A DNA stretch of 32,942 nt from contig JAGVAH010000162.1 of assembly GCA_020060385.1 (NCBI GenBank), forward strand, positions 1 to 32,942, read 5' to 3'. Positions within the stretch are counted from its first letter, which is position 1. Every line of letters starts with the position of its first letter. The notes under the pieces were generated by a model that saw only the letters and a list, made by a program, of their open reading frames with translations, searched no databases and had not been told where the DNA came from. The stretch comes from Syntrophobacterales bacterium (GTDB lineage: Bacteria > Desulfobacterota > Desulfobaccia > Desulfobaccales > 0-14-0-80-60-11). The translations under genes and the position numbers were made by a program. Shown one piece after another: positions 1-7,326 of this stretch.

Positions 1-105
1 CAGGGCCCCGGTCACCCCGGTCCCGGCCGCGGCCAGGCCCGCGAGGCCCACCGCGGTCACGAACTCCCTGCGGGTCAGGTCAGTGCCTTTAGTCTTCTGA
101 CTCAT
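1..105 (-). CDS. Tat-exported protein, N-terminal fragment
   Basis: Only the first 35 codons are in the window; the gene runs off the left edge. The start is ATG at 105-103, preceded by a strong AGGAGG ribosome site (complement of 111-116) five bases away. The peptide is a classic twin-arginine signal: a polar start, then TRREF followed by an Ala/Gly-rich hydrophobic stretch. The mature protein should therefore be folded in the cytoplasm, often with a cofactor, before export. It lies downstream of the polyferredoxin and DUF362 genes on the same strand, which fits an exported redox enzyme or iron-sulfur subunit, but the 422-base repeat-filled gap means it may have its own promoter. The family cannot be named from this fragment. 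Confidence 0.75.
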   Translation of the reverse strand, partial: MSQKTKGTDLTRREFVTAVGLAGLAAAGTGVTGAL

Positions 106-241
106 ACAAGCCTCCTTTGGCTATGCGTCTCATCTCATATTCTGTTTATGAAAGATTTTGGTTAAGTTTCATTAGAACATCTTTTAAGTCCAATGCTGTT
201 CACTTAAGCGTGTCGAGAGGAAAGGAAGTCATTTTCCTTGC

Positions 242-329
242 CATTCTGAGGGAGCCGGAGGCGACCGAAGAATCTCTAACTTCTTGGGAAAACAGAGATT
301 CTTCACTTCGCTGCGCTCCGTTCAGAATG
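242..329. repeat. Dispersed palindromic repeat, family A, copy 1
   Basis: An imperfect hairpin. CATTCTGA at 242-249 pairs with TCAGAATG at 322-329, and AAGAATCTCT at 268-277 pairs with AGAGATTCTT at 294-303. The same core (GGAGCGGAGCGACCGAAGAATC in other copies) recurs at 3460-3520 and, degenerate, at 10938-11011. All copies are intergenic. This looks like a small non-autonomous palindromic repeat. A 72-codon reading frame across it is judged spurious. Confidence 0.75.
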
Positions 330-340
330 ACATAACGTAG

Positions 341-357
341 GGTGGGCACTGCCCACC
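341..357. repeat. Short palindrome GGTGGGCA-c-TGCCCACC
   Basis: A perfect 8-1-8 inverted repeat between repeat families A and B. A close relative, GGTGGGC-tgg-GCCCACC, lies at 30283-30299, so it behaves as a dispersed palindromic repeat. It could act as a transcript-end hairpin but has no T-run. Confidence 0.6.
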
Positions 358-393
358 GATTCCTTTAACGCTTAAGTGAACCGTATTGCTTTT

Positions 394-480
394 AAGTCCC
401 CCTTTTCTAAAGGGGGATTTAGGGGGATTCTCAGGCGCTTATATAATCCCCCCTGCCCCCCTTTTGAAAAGGGGGAAAAG
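394..480. repeat. Dispersed repeat, family B (AGTCCCCC...GGGGGA), copy 1
   Basis: A compound inverted repeat. A left half of C5/G5 boxes (complementary runs around TTTTCTAAA) is followed by GATTTAGGGGGATT, a short spacer containing CAGGCGCTTAT, and a mirrored right half ending in GAAAAGGGGGAAAAG. A second copy at 3327-3414 has the same order of boxes and the same CAGCGCTTAT-type spacer. Both copies are in gaps of the redox cluster. The remainder of the 106-527 gap holds no gene that I can support. Confidence 0.75.
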
Positions 481-527
481 AACCTGAACTTAAGTCTTAG
501 TTAGGCATCTATCCCCGATATCTATCC

Positions 528-2261
528 CTAAATCAGCATCCGCCCCGGGCGGGAGCGGGATTCGTTCTCACTATAAACCCGGATGGCCCGCAGTCCCGAT
601 ACCGGGCATTCATGTTCGCACATGCCGCAGCCGGTACACCGGGCCGCGTCCACAAAGGGACGCAGCAGGCGCACCACTATATCCACCTTGCCCCCTGCGG
701 CCGCGAGTTCTTCTCCGGTCAGGGGGCGCTCCAGGATCAGCCCCACTCCGGCCAGGCCGGTGATCCGCCGCAATCCCGCGTCCGGCGCGCCGCGGGGCCG
801 CAGGTAGAAGTCCCCGCTGATTAAGTTGGTATGGGCGGGGAAAGCGGCCTCCAGGACCACCGTCTGCCCCTGCACCCGGGCCGGCAGCCCCTCCCCCTCC
901 CGGATGGTCTCAAACACGGTGCGGGTGAAGATGGCCTTGGGGCTCACCGGGCACAATTCATGACAGACCAGGCAGGGCCGGTCCATGGCCCAGGGCAAGC
1001 AGCGGCCCCGGTCCACAAAGGCTGTGCCCATGCGGATGGGCCCCTGGTGGGCGAACTCTCCCAGGCCCTGCTTCTCCTCCAGGCTCAAGGGGCGGATGGC
1101 CGCGGTGGGGCAGACCTGGCCGCAGGCGATGCAGTTGGGCAGGCAGCCGCTCATACCGAGGCGGTAGTTGACCGCCGGGGTCCACAGGCCCTCGATGCCC
1201 GCCTCTAAGAGCGCGGGCTGGATGATGTTCCCGGGGCAGATGCGCATGCATTGGCCGCACCTTAAGCAGCGGGCCAGGAAGCGCTCTTCGTCCAGGGCCC
1301 CCGGGGGCCGGATGAGATGGGGGTTACGGTTGGCCCCGGCCAGGCCGCCGATCCCCCACATGGAGGTGAGGAGCAGCCCGGTGCCGGCCACCACAAAACC
1401 CCGGCGGGAGAGATCCGGCAACCCCGCCTCCCCCGCGGCCGAGGGTTTGGTTGCAAAGGTGAGGCGGTCCGCAGGGCAGCGGTCCATACAGTTGAAGCAC
1501 AAGACACACTCGCCGCCGATGATTTTACCCGAAGGCCGGCAGGCCCCTTCGCAGTAATGCTCGCAGATGCGGCAGTCCCCGCACCTGTCCGTGGTCTTGC
1601 CCAGGCGCCAGGGGGTGAAGCGGCTCAACAGGCCGAAGAGCGCGCCCAGGGGGCAGACGAAACGGCAGAAGAAGCGGGGCAGGACCAGGTTCAGGCCCAC
1701 TATCCCCAGGAACAGGAACCCCAGGAGCCAGGCCGAGACATAAGAGCGGGGCGCGTCGCTTAGCACGCCCAGGGGGTTGTCGGCCAGGGGGGCCAGGGCC
1801 AGGTTGACGCTGCGGTGGATCAGGGGCAGGGGATCGAAAATCCCGGTCTGCACCGAACCCATGAGGGCCAGGGCCAGGAGGAAGAGCAGGAGATAGTATT
1901 TCACGGCCTGGGCCCGGCGGTGGCCATTGGCCTCCACCCGCCCTTCCGTCCCCTTCCCCAGCCTGCCCAGCCAGCCGGTAAACTGGTTGATGGCCCCCAG
2001 GGGGCAGGCAAAACCGCAGAAGAAACGGCCCACAAACAGGGTGAGGGCGATGGTCACCAGGGCCCAGGCGAGGTTTTTGTAGAGGGTGCCGGTGGCCAGG
2101 ACCGTGGCCAGGGCGGTGAGGGGGTCCAGCTCCAAGATCCAGTTGATGGGCCAGCCCCGCAATTGCCACCAATGCGCGCCCAGGGTGGCGGTGACGCAAA
2201 ACCACAGGAAGAGGGCCAGGAAGAAGATTTGGCTGAGGCGGCGGACGGTGACGATGCGCAT
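528..2261 (-). CDS. NapH/NapG-like membrane polyferredoxin (fused)
   Basis: A 577-aa iron-sulfur electron-transfer protein. Residues 1-210 resemble NapH: hydrophobic segments at about 10-30, 45-78, 120-140 and 175-195, with the paired motifs CGFACP (82-87) and CRFVCP (199-204). Cysteine clusters for [4Fe-4S] centres follow at 227-241, 252-262, 332-342, 373-384, 421-437 and 542-552. In the middle (285-300) SRRGFVVAG plus a hydrophobic run looks like an internal Tat-type signal, so the C-terminal half is NapG-like and may lie outside the membrane. The start is ATG at 2261, 17 bases after the DUF362 stop, so translation is probably coupled. NapH and NapG pass electrons from quinol or cytoplasmic donors; the electron acceptor here is unknown. 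Family assignment is strong, the partner uncertain. Confidence 0.85.
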   Translation of the reverse strand: MRIVTVRRLSQIFFLALFLWFCVTATLGAHWWQLRGWPINWILELDPLTALATVLATGTLYKNLAWALVTIALTLFVGRFFCGFACPLGAINQFTGWLGRLGKGTEGRVEANGHRRAQAVKYYLLLFLLALALMGSVQTGIFDPLPLIHRSVNLALAPLADNPLGVLSDAPRSYVSAWLLGFLFLGIVGLNLVLPRFFCRFVCPLGALFGLLSRFTPWRLGKTTDRCGDCRICEHYCEGACRPSGKIIGGECVLCFNCMDRCPADRLTFATKPSAAGEAGLPDLSRRGFVVAGTGLLLTSMWGIGGLAGANRNPHLIRPPGALDEERFLARCLRCGQCMRICPGNIIQPALLEAGIEGLWTPAVNYRLGMSGCLPNCIACGQVCPTAAIRPLSLEEKQGLGEFAHQGPIRMGTAFVDRGRCLPWAMDRPCLVCHELCPVSPKAIFTRTVFETIREGEGLPARVQGQTVVLEAAFPAHTNLISGDFYLRPRGAPDAGLRRITGLAGVGLILERPLTGEELAAAGGKVDIVVRLLRPFVDAARCTGCGMCEHECPVSGLRAIRVYSENESRSRPGRMLI

Positions 2262-2278
2262 AAGCGGGTGCCCGATAC

Positions 2279-3295
2279 CTAAGCCTTAGTGTCCAGGAGC
2301 ACCGGCTTGAGGGCCTGATAATCCGCCACTCCCGCGCCCGCTTGGGCCGCCATCTGGATGTAGGGCACCTCCCCCAGAGTCCGCCCCAACAGTTCCACTC
2401 CCACCGCGTCCGCGGCCACGGGGTCGGTGGAGACCACCATGGTGCCCGTGTCCTTCAGATCGGACAGGGAGCCGCCGGTGGGGCCGTTGGTCATCATGGT
2501 GACGGTGCCGTCCAGGACGCACAGCGTGGGCTTCAGCAGTTGCGCCAGCTCGGTGATGATGCCGTTGATGTCCTGGTGGAAGACGTTGCGCCGCCCCCCC
2601 AGAAAGCCGTAAAGGTTCTTCAAGGTCAGGGAGGCCCCGGCCCGTTGGTGATCCTTGACCGGGGAGATGACCATGACTTTGGTTACTCCTTGGAAGACTC
2701 CGGCCATAACTGGCCATTGCTGGATGAGCCTGCCCCCGGGCAGGCTTAAGGGGGCAAAGAGGGCCCCCCGGGGGGGGATGATCCGGGAGCCGCTGGACCG
2801 GGCCGCCTGGGCCATTCCGGAGATCTCGAAGCAACTGTCCGGATTGTTGATGGGATTGTCGGTAATCAGCACCTGGGCCGCGCCGGCCTTAAAGCACAGG
2901 CCCGCCACCGCGGCCAGGGTCTCCGGGTGGGTGGTGGCCCCCAGGGAGGCGGGGGTGGCGAACGCGGCGTTGACCTTGAGGAGGACCCGGTCGCCCTTCT
3001 GGACAAAGACCTCCATCCCCCCCAGGGCCTTCACGCCCCGCTCCACCATCAGCGCTCGGTCCGTGCCCCGGACGATGGCCATTTTTGCGGCCCCCGGGGC
3101 CTTGGCGGCGTAATCCCCCAACCCGGTGAGGGCTTTCTGGCCCTCGGAAGGCGGGGGGCCTTTGGCGTCATAAAGGACGTAACTCAGGCCGCCCGCGGCC
3201 AGGGCCAGGGCGGAGGCGTAGCCCACCCGCTTGAGGAAATCCCGGCGGGTTATATCCCCGGTTTCTGGGGCAGCGTCTTTGGGCCTGGATGACAA
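2279..3295 (-). CDS. DUF362 domain protein with Tat signal
   Basis: 338 aa. The chosen start is TTG at 3295, with AGAGGA about six bases upstream; no ATG precedes the export signal. Residues 16-40 form a twin-arginine signal (TRRDF at 16-20, then an Ala/Leu-rich core and AAGG). The rest matches the DUF362 family: KGDRVLLKVN near 100, a THPE segment, ITDNP, a VKDHQRAG stretch followed by LTLKNLYGF, and DPVAADAVG near 290. DUF362 proteins are uncharacterised but are repeatedly found beside ferredoxin-type iron-sulfur proteins, as here. It probably acts in the periplasm with the downstream polyferredoxin, with which it shares an operon (17-base gap). No enzymatic activity can be assigned. Confidence 0.85.
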   Translation of the reverse strand: MSSRPKDAAPETGDITRRDFLKRVGYASALALAAGGLSYVLYDAKGPPPSEGQKALTGLGDYAAKAPGAAKMAIVRGTDRALMVERGVKALGGMEVFVQKGDRVLLKVNAAFATPASLGATTHPETLAAVAGLCFKAGAAQVLITDNPINNPDSCFEISGMAQAARSSGSRIIPPRGALFAPLSLPGGRLIQQWPVMAGVFQGVTKVMVISPVKDHQRAGASLTLKNLYGFLGGRRNVFHQDINGIITELAQLLKPTLCVLDGTVTMMTNGPTGGSLSDLKDTGTMVVSTDPVAADAVGVELLGRTLGEVPYIQMAAQAGAGVADYQALKPVLLDTKA

Positions 3296-3326
3296 TTAAT
3301 TTCCTCTGACCGCTTCTACAGTTGCT

Positions 3327-3414
3327 AAGTCCCCCTTTCCTAAAGGGGGATTTAGGGGGATTATCCAGCGCTTATTAATCCTGCCCTGACCCCCCTTTAG
3401 GAAAGGGGGGAAAA
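3327..3414. repeat. Dispersed repeat, family B, copy 2
   Basis: The same arrangement as 394-480: AAGTCCCCC boxes, TTTAGGGGGATT, a CAGCGCTTAT spacer, then the mirrored half ending AAAGGGGGGAAAAG. It separates the DUF362 start from the DUF6599-like gene, so the two halves of the cluster may be transcribed separately. Confidence 0.75.
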
Positions 3415-3459
3415 GTCGCACACTACCAAGCCCAAGCCTCTGCAAAAAACCTCTCACCT

Positions 3460-3520
3460 GTCATTCTGGGGGAGCGGAGCGACCGAAGAATCTAGATCCT
3501 TCGCTGCGCTCAGGATGACA
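3460..3520. repeat. Dispersed palindromic repeat, family A, copy 2
   Basis: A compact copy of the 242-329 element: TCATTCTGGGGGAGCGGAGC, then CGAAGAATCTAGATCCTTCG as the hairpin core, then GCTCAGGATGA. Intergenic. Confidence 0.75.
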
Positions 3521-3568
3521 AATTGGTTGTTAGCAGAAGCAGTTAATCAACAGCTCCTTTTGGTGGCT

Positions 3569-3606
3569 GCAGGCTTTAGCCTGCGATAGCATAGGCTGGA
3601 AAGCCT
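3569..3606. repeat. Double hairpin repeat (GCAGGCTTTAGCCTGC / AGGCT-AGCCT)
   Basis: A perfect palindrome at 3569-3584 is followed by AGGCT-GGAA-AGCCT at 3593-3606. It lies 25 bases past the DUF6599-like stop on the minus-strand transcript, so it could protect or end that mRNA. It lacks a clean T-run, so it is called a repeat and not a terminator. Confidence 0.6.
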
Positions 3607-3630
3607 GGGCCCCTTCGTCCGGGGGCCGGT

Positions 3631-4644
3631 TCACGGCTTTTCCCGGAGTTTGGACCGCAATTTGCCCGCCAGATCCAGGGCCGCGGCCAGGGAGGTGGCG
3701 TCATGCACCCCGGCCAGGGTCCGCCCCTGGACCAAGACCATTTCAAAGGAGTTGTCCAGGACGAAAGCCGCGGTATCCGCCGGCACCTCCGGGGCCTGGA
3801 CCTTCTGGTAACCGTTGGCCGCCAAAAAATCCAAATAACGCTGGGCCTCTTTCTGGGCCGCTTCCGGGGTATCCTTGGTGGCGATAAAGGCCGTGGCCTT
3901 GCCGCTCTTCATGGTGTATTCCCCGGTGAGCATATTATTTAACCCCTCACACCCGAAGGAATCGGCGGTGCAAAGACGCACCGTATCCGGGGCCAGGCCC
4001 TCCTGGGGAAAGGGCGCGGCCAGGACCGGCGCCTCTCCCTTTTCCCCGGGAATTTTGGTTAGGAGGACCTTGGCGTAAGCCTCCAGGGAGTTTTGCAGCC
4101 CGGGAGCGGCCCGGTCCGCCACGATCTCCACGTAAAACCGCCCCTGGGTGAAGAACAGAGCGTTGGCCGTGGCATAGGCATTGGCGGTCAGGGGGATACT
4201 GGGGGAACCGGGGCGGCGTTGGCCGCTGAACACGGCAAAGGCGTTAGGGGCGGCGCCCATGTCGTAGAGAAAGACCTCCACTTGCCCCTCCGCCGGGGCT
4301 GCCAGCGCGAACCTGCGGCAGGACATTTCTTTGAAACCCGCGGATAGATAGAGCTCGGCCTTGCCGTCGATCTTTTCGGAGAGGTTTTCCGGGCCGAAGC
4401 TCTCCACCGGGGCCAGGGACGCAAAGCCCTCAACCTCGGGGAGGAGCGCGGCCGTGGCCTTGGGGGCGGCACCGGCCGCGGCCTGGGGCCGGCCCTGCAC
4501 AGGCGCGCGCAGGGCCGCGGTCACCGCGGGATTGAAGCGGGACTGCTGCACCAGCAGCCAGAGGGTGATCAGGCCCAGGAGGGCGAGAATGCCGTAGCCG
4601 ATCAACTTCTGGGTGGGCCCCACCTTGGGTTTAGCCCGGGCCAT
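3631..4644 (-). CDS. DUF6599-like membrane-anchored protein
   Basis: 337 aa. One N-terminal membrane segment (about residues 14-32, LIGYGILALLGLITLWLLV) follows a basic start, so most of the protein should be outside the cytoplasm. The region LPEVEGF...GPENLSEKIDGKAELYLSAGF (about 69-105) is the hallmark I associate with the DUF6599 family, whose members sit beside DUF362 and polyferredoxin genes. An Ala/Pro-rich linker (about 45-65) connects anchor and domain. The start is ATG at 4644 with GGGGAAG upstream, 20 bases after the preceding gene. No catalytic motif is visible. The role is unknown, probably linked to the redox complex encoded downstream. Confidence 0.7.
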   Translation of the reverse strand: MARAKPKVGPTQKLIGYGILALLGLITLWLLVQQSRFNPAVTAALRAPVQGRPQAAAGAAPKATAALLPEVEGFASLAPVESFGPENLSEKIDGKAELYLSAGFKEMSCRRFALAAPAEGQVEVFLYDMGAAPNAFAVFSGQRRPGSPSIPLTANAYATANALFFTQGRFYVEIVADRAAPGLQNSLEAYAKVLLTKIPGEKGEAPVLAAPFPQEGLAPDTVRLCTADSFGCEGLNNMLTGEYTMKSGKATAFIATKDTPEAAQKEAQRYLDFLAANGYQKVQAPEVPADTAAFVLDNSFEMVLVQGRTLAGVHDATSLAAALDLAGKLRSKLREKP

Positions 4645-4664
4645 AAATCTTCCCCGGCGCCCCT

Positions 4665-5276
4665 CTATTTACCGATCTTCTGCTGTCGGTTCAGATCGTA
4701 GATGGGGGTGACTTTGCGGTCCTGGCCCAGGACTTTTTCCGGAGATGGGCCCACAAGTTCCCCGTTCACCTGAATGAAGCGCAATTCCGCGCCCACCCCG
4801 CAGCCCGTGGTGCAGGCCTTATCCAGCTTCGATTTGACGTCGCCGTATTGCGGTTCCGTCTTGCTCTTGTGGAATTTCTGCCGCCACTCGATCCATTCCC
4901 TGGGGGTCAGGTTGCTCTGATCGATAAAGACATAATAGACCACTTTATCCGGGCAATCCTCCTCCAGGTAGACGGTAAACTCCGCGGGCTTTCCCTGGCT
5001 GCCCGGCCCGGCCATCTGCGTCTTTTGGTCCGCCTCCATGAGCCAGGCCGTGGGACATTTACGGGTGGCCAAAAAGGCCTTTACCGGACCGTAAATGAAG
5101 TTCGGATGCATTTCATCGGCCACGAAATTGCCGGCCAGGAATTTGGCGGTGGGCGTGAAGGCCACTAGGCCGTTGGCTTGCCGCAGGGCCGCGGCTTTCT
5201 GGCTGGCTGCCAGGACTCCGGGGGCAGGGCCCACCAGGAACAGAAACCCCAAGACTAACGGCAGTAGACGTAGCAT
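4665..5276 (-). CDS. Secreted protein of unknown function in redox cluster
   Basis: 203 aa. The start is placed at ATG 5276, not at the longer in-frame option at 5387, because GGAGAGG precedes it and it opens directly into a signal peptide (MLRLLPLVLGFLFLV, predicted cleavage near VLAAS). The mature part of about 180 aa has four cysteines, including a CTTGC pair near the C-terminal third, which could form disulfides or bind a metal. I recognise no family. It is the first gene of the minus-strand cluster and is 20 bases from the DUF6599-like gene, so it is probably a periplasmic partner of that protein. Confidence 0.7.
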   Translation of the reverse strand: MLRLLPLVLGFLFLVGPAPGVLAASQKAAALRQANGLVAFTPTAKFLAGNFVADEMHPNFIYGPVKAFLATRKCPTAWLMEADQKTQMAGPGSQGKPAEFTVYLEEDCPDKVVYYVFIDQSNLTPREWIEWRQKFHKSKTEPQYGDVKSKLDKACTTGCGVGAELRFIQVNGELVGPSPEKVLGQDRKVTPIYDLNRQQKIGK

Positions 5277-5637
5277 ACCCTCTCCTTCCTGACTGCGGGG
5301 CGTGTAAGGTTTGGAGGTACCCGGACCAGGTTCATGGCAGTGAAGAGACTCAGTGGCGAGGGGCCGGGGCCAAAGGGGTGGGGTCAACCATGGAGAAGTC
5401 TCCTACAAATAATTATGTACAAGTTTCTCCCAAACTTGCAAGTACCTCGGTTCAATCTCTTACAAATAATAAGTTCGACTTCTTGAGAAGCAAGTCTCCA
5501 CATTGAGACATCTTTACGGCACAGATTGCAGAGCGGGCGCCGCTGGCAGCCTATTTTATTGAAAAATATTGGAAAATAGCGGAAACTAAAGCGCACCCCC
5601 CGGTCTTGGGGTGAACTTCATTGACAGAGGAGAGCTG
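5277..5637. other. Divergent intergenic region with imperfect tandem repeat
   Basis: This AT-rich spacer separates the divergent secreted-protein and FKBP genes and should hold both promoters, though I could not fix either. Two units of about 58 bases start with TACAAATAAT (5404 and 5462) and share GCAAGT and TCT boxes. The first contains the hairpin CAAGTTT-ctccc-AAACTTG (5420-5438) and the overlapping palindrome ACTTGCAAGT. The second contains CTTCT-tg-AGAAG. A 70-codon frame on the minus strand (5384-5596) shows no protein-like features and is rejected. Confidence 0.5.
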
Positions 5638-6327
5638 ATGCTACGGAAATTGACGGCAGTCCTGGGGGTTATGCTTCTGGCGGCGCCGGCCCTGGCCGCG
5701 GAAGTACAAGAACTTAAGACCCCCAAAGACAAAATAAGCTACGGCATCGGGGTGGGCATGGCCAAAAACCTCAAACGCCAGGGGATCGAAGTCGACACGG
5801 AGGCAATGGTCAAAGGCTTGCGGGACGAGCTGGGGGGCGCCAAGCTCCTCATGACCGACGCAGAACTCCAGGCCACCATGGGCCAGTTTCAGAAGGAGAT
5901 GCGCCAGAAGCTGATGGACGCCAGGAAGAAGGCGGCCGCGGACAACCAGAAAGAGGGGGCGGACTTCCTGGCGGCAAACCAGAAGAAAAAGGGCGTGGTG
6001 ACGAGGCCCAGCGGCCTCCAGTACAAGATTCTCGCTGCGGCCAAAGGGAAGAAACCCAAGGAAACCGACGCGGTGGAGGTCAATTACCGGGGCACCCTGA
6101 TCAACGGCAAAGAGTTCGACAGCTCCTATCGCCGGGGCCAACCCGCGACCTTAAAGGTCAAAGAGATCATCCCCGGTTGGCGGGAAGCGCTAATGCTCAT
6201 GCCGGTGGGCTCCAAGTGGCAAATCGTCATCCCCCCCAAGCTGGCTTACGGCGAGCGGGGAGCCGGTGAAGATATCGGCCCCAACGCCACGCTGATCTTT
6301 GAGGTGGAACTCCTGGCCATCAAATGA
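5638..6327 (+). CDS. FKBP-type peptidyl-prolyl isomerase, exported
   Basis: 229 aa. The start is ATG 5638, with AGAGGAGAG just upstream; an earlier GTG at 5611 has no ribosome site and would spoil the signal peptide. Residues 1-20 are a signal peptide ending ALA. Residues 24-118 are the helical, charged dimerisation segment typical of FkpA/Mip-type proteins (DKISYGIGVGMAKNL, then a long Lys/Gln-rich helix). Residues 125-229 are the FKBP domain: V-NYRGTLINGKEFDSSY, IPGW, MPVGSKW, IPP-LAYGERG, and the closing LIFEVELL. It catalyses cis-trans isomerisation of proline bonds and acts as a periplasmic chaperone. It stands alone on its strand. Confidence 0.92.
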   Translation: MLRKLTAVLGVMLLAAPALAAEVQELKTPKDKISYGIGVGMAKNLKRQGIEVDTEAMVKGLRDELGGAKLLMTDAELQATMGQFQKEMRQKLMDARKKAAADNQKEGADFLAANQKKKGVVTRPSGLQYKILAAAKGKKPKETDAVEVNYRGTLINGKEFDSSYRRGQPATLKVKEIIPGWREALMLMPVGSKWQIVIPPKLAYGERGAGEDIGPNATLIFEVELLAIK

Positions 6328-6466
6328 GCGTTGACTAATATCGGGAGGTGGGAATAACTTAAATAATTTTAATCCTCCCAATTCCCTCTCCCCGGCTGGA
6401 GGAGGAGGGGAGAATGGTTCCGGAGGTAGAGGCCACCCCGTCACCCGAGATATTACCCCCACCCCA

Positions 6467-6493
6467 GGGCGGACAGCCGGGTCCGCCCCTACA
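6467..6493. repeat. GGGCGGAC hairpin repeat overlapping a gene end
   Basis: GGGCGGAC (6467-6474) and GTCCGCCC (6481-6488) form an 8-6-8 hairpin. Read on the minus strand, the flanking GTAG supplies the TAG stop of the cytidylate-kinase-like gene. It resembles the widespread TAGGGGCGGACC repeat. The rest of the 6328-6488 gap holds only purine/pyrimidine-rich inverted stretches. Confidence 0.6.
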
Positions 6494-7292
6494 CCCGGTG
6501 ATGCAGGTCCAGGCGCACCTGCCGGTCGCCGCAGACCTCTTTGACCATCTCCTGCACCAGATGCAGTTCCCTGGGGGTGTGGATGATGCCGGCCACGGTG
6601 ATTATCCCCTCCTCAAAGCCCACCTCCAGGGTGGGGATGAGCACCCGGGGGTCGGTGGCCACCCTGGCTTTCAGGCGATGGGCCAGGGCCATGTCCCCTA
6701 GAGCCTCCCGGGCTTCCGGGGTGGCCCGGCGGTCCTTGTCTTCCAGGGCCTCGGCCAGCATCTCCGCCACCTGCTCATAGGCGAGGCTACCGGTGTTTAG
6801 GGTCAGGTCGTAGATGTCTTCTTCGGCCCAATCCCCGCCGTAATTGGCCTTGACGTAGCAGGCCCGGTCGCCGTCCACCTTGGTAATGAGCCGCTGGGCC
6901 GCCTCCCGGCTCAAACTCTCACGGATCATGATGCGCTCCAGACGCACCTCCAGGGGGGCCAGCAGCCTCACCCGCAGGCAAAAAGGCACCCCCTGGAGGA
7001 GAAAAGAGCCGCCCCGGCCGATGATCACCACCCGGTCGGCCGCGGCGTACTCCAGGATCAGGGCCTCCACCTGGGCCACGTAGCCCCGGTATTGCCAATC
7101 ATGCCGCTCCCAGAAGGTGGGGCAGACTTCGTCCACTTCCCGGGCCACCCGCCCCCAGCGTTGGCCCCCTTTCTCCAGGTCCTGAAAGAGCCGTTCCTTG
7201 TCCACGTAGGCGTAGCCCAGACGCTGGGCCACCAGGCGGCCGATCTCCCGGCCGCCGCTGCCGTATTCCCGGGAAATAGTCAGAATCGCCAT
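6489..7292 (-). CDS. Cytidylate-kinase-like protein with C-terminal BON-like domain
   Basis: 267 aa. The N-terminal 190 residues match the Cytidylate_kin2 type: MAILTISREYGSGGREIGR gives the nucleotide-binding loop (residues 7-19), and later VVIIGRGGSFLL and the lid-like arginines (RLERIMIRESLSREAA) follow. Residues 200-267 (LKARVATDPRV, VEFEEGIITVAGIIHTPRE-like strands and helices) resemble a BON fold, a small domain usually linked to membranes or periplasmic proteins. The substrate is unproven; family members may phosphorylate CMP or act as regulatory kinases. The ATG at 7292 has AAGGGGAGAG upstream and lies 34 bases after the TerC gene, so the two are probably co-transcribed. The TAG stop overlaps a dispersed repeat. 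Confidence 0.82.
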   Translation of the reverse strand: MAILTISREYGSGGREIGRLVAQRLGYAYVDKERLFQDLEKGGQRWGRVAREVDEVCPTFWERHDWQYRGYVAQVEALILEYAAADRVVIIGRGGSFLLQGVPFCLRVRLLAPLEVRLERIMIRESLSREAAQRLITKVDGDRACYVKANYGGDWAEEDIYDLTLNTGSLAYEQVAEMLAEALEDKDRRATPEAREALGDMALAHRLKARVATDPRVLIPTLEVGFEEGIITVAGIIHTPRELHLVQEMVKEVCGDRQVRLDLHHRV

Positions 7293-7326
7293 TCTCTCCC
7301 CTTTCGCCGCTCTCCCACCGCGATCA

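Noticed and set aside
117-335. 72-codon reading frame on the plus strand
   Set aside because: It covers a dispersed palindromic repeat, has no ribosome site and no protein-like composition.
5384-5596. 70-codon frame on the minus strand
   Set aside because: It lies in an AT-rich tandem-repeat spacer, has no ribosome site and no recognisable domain.
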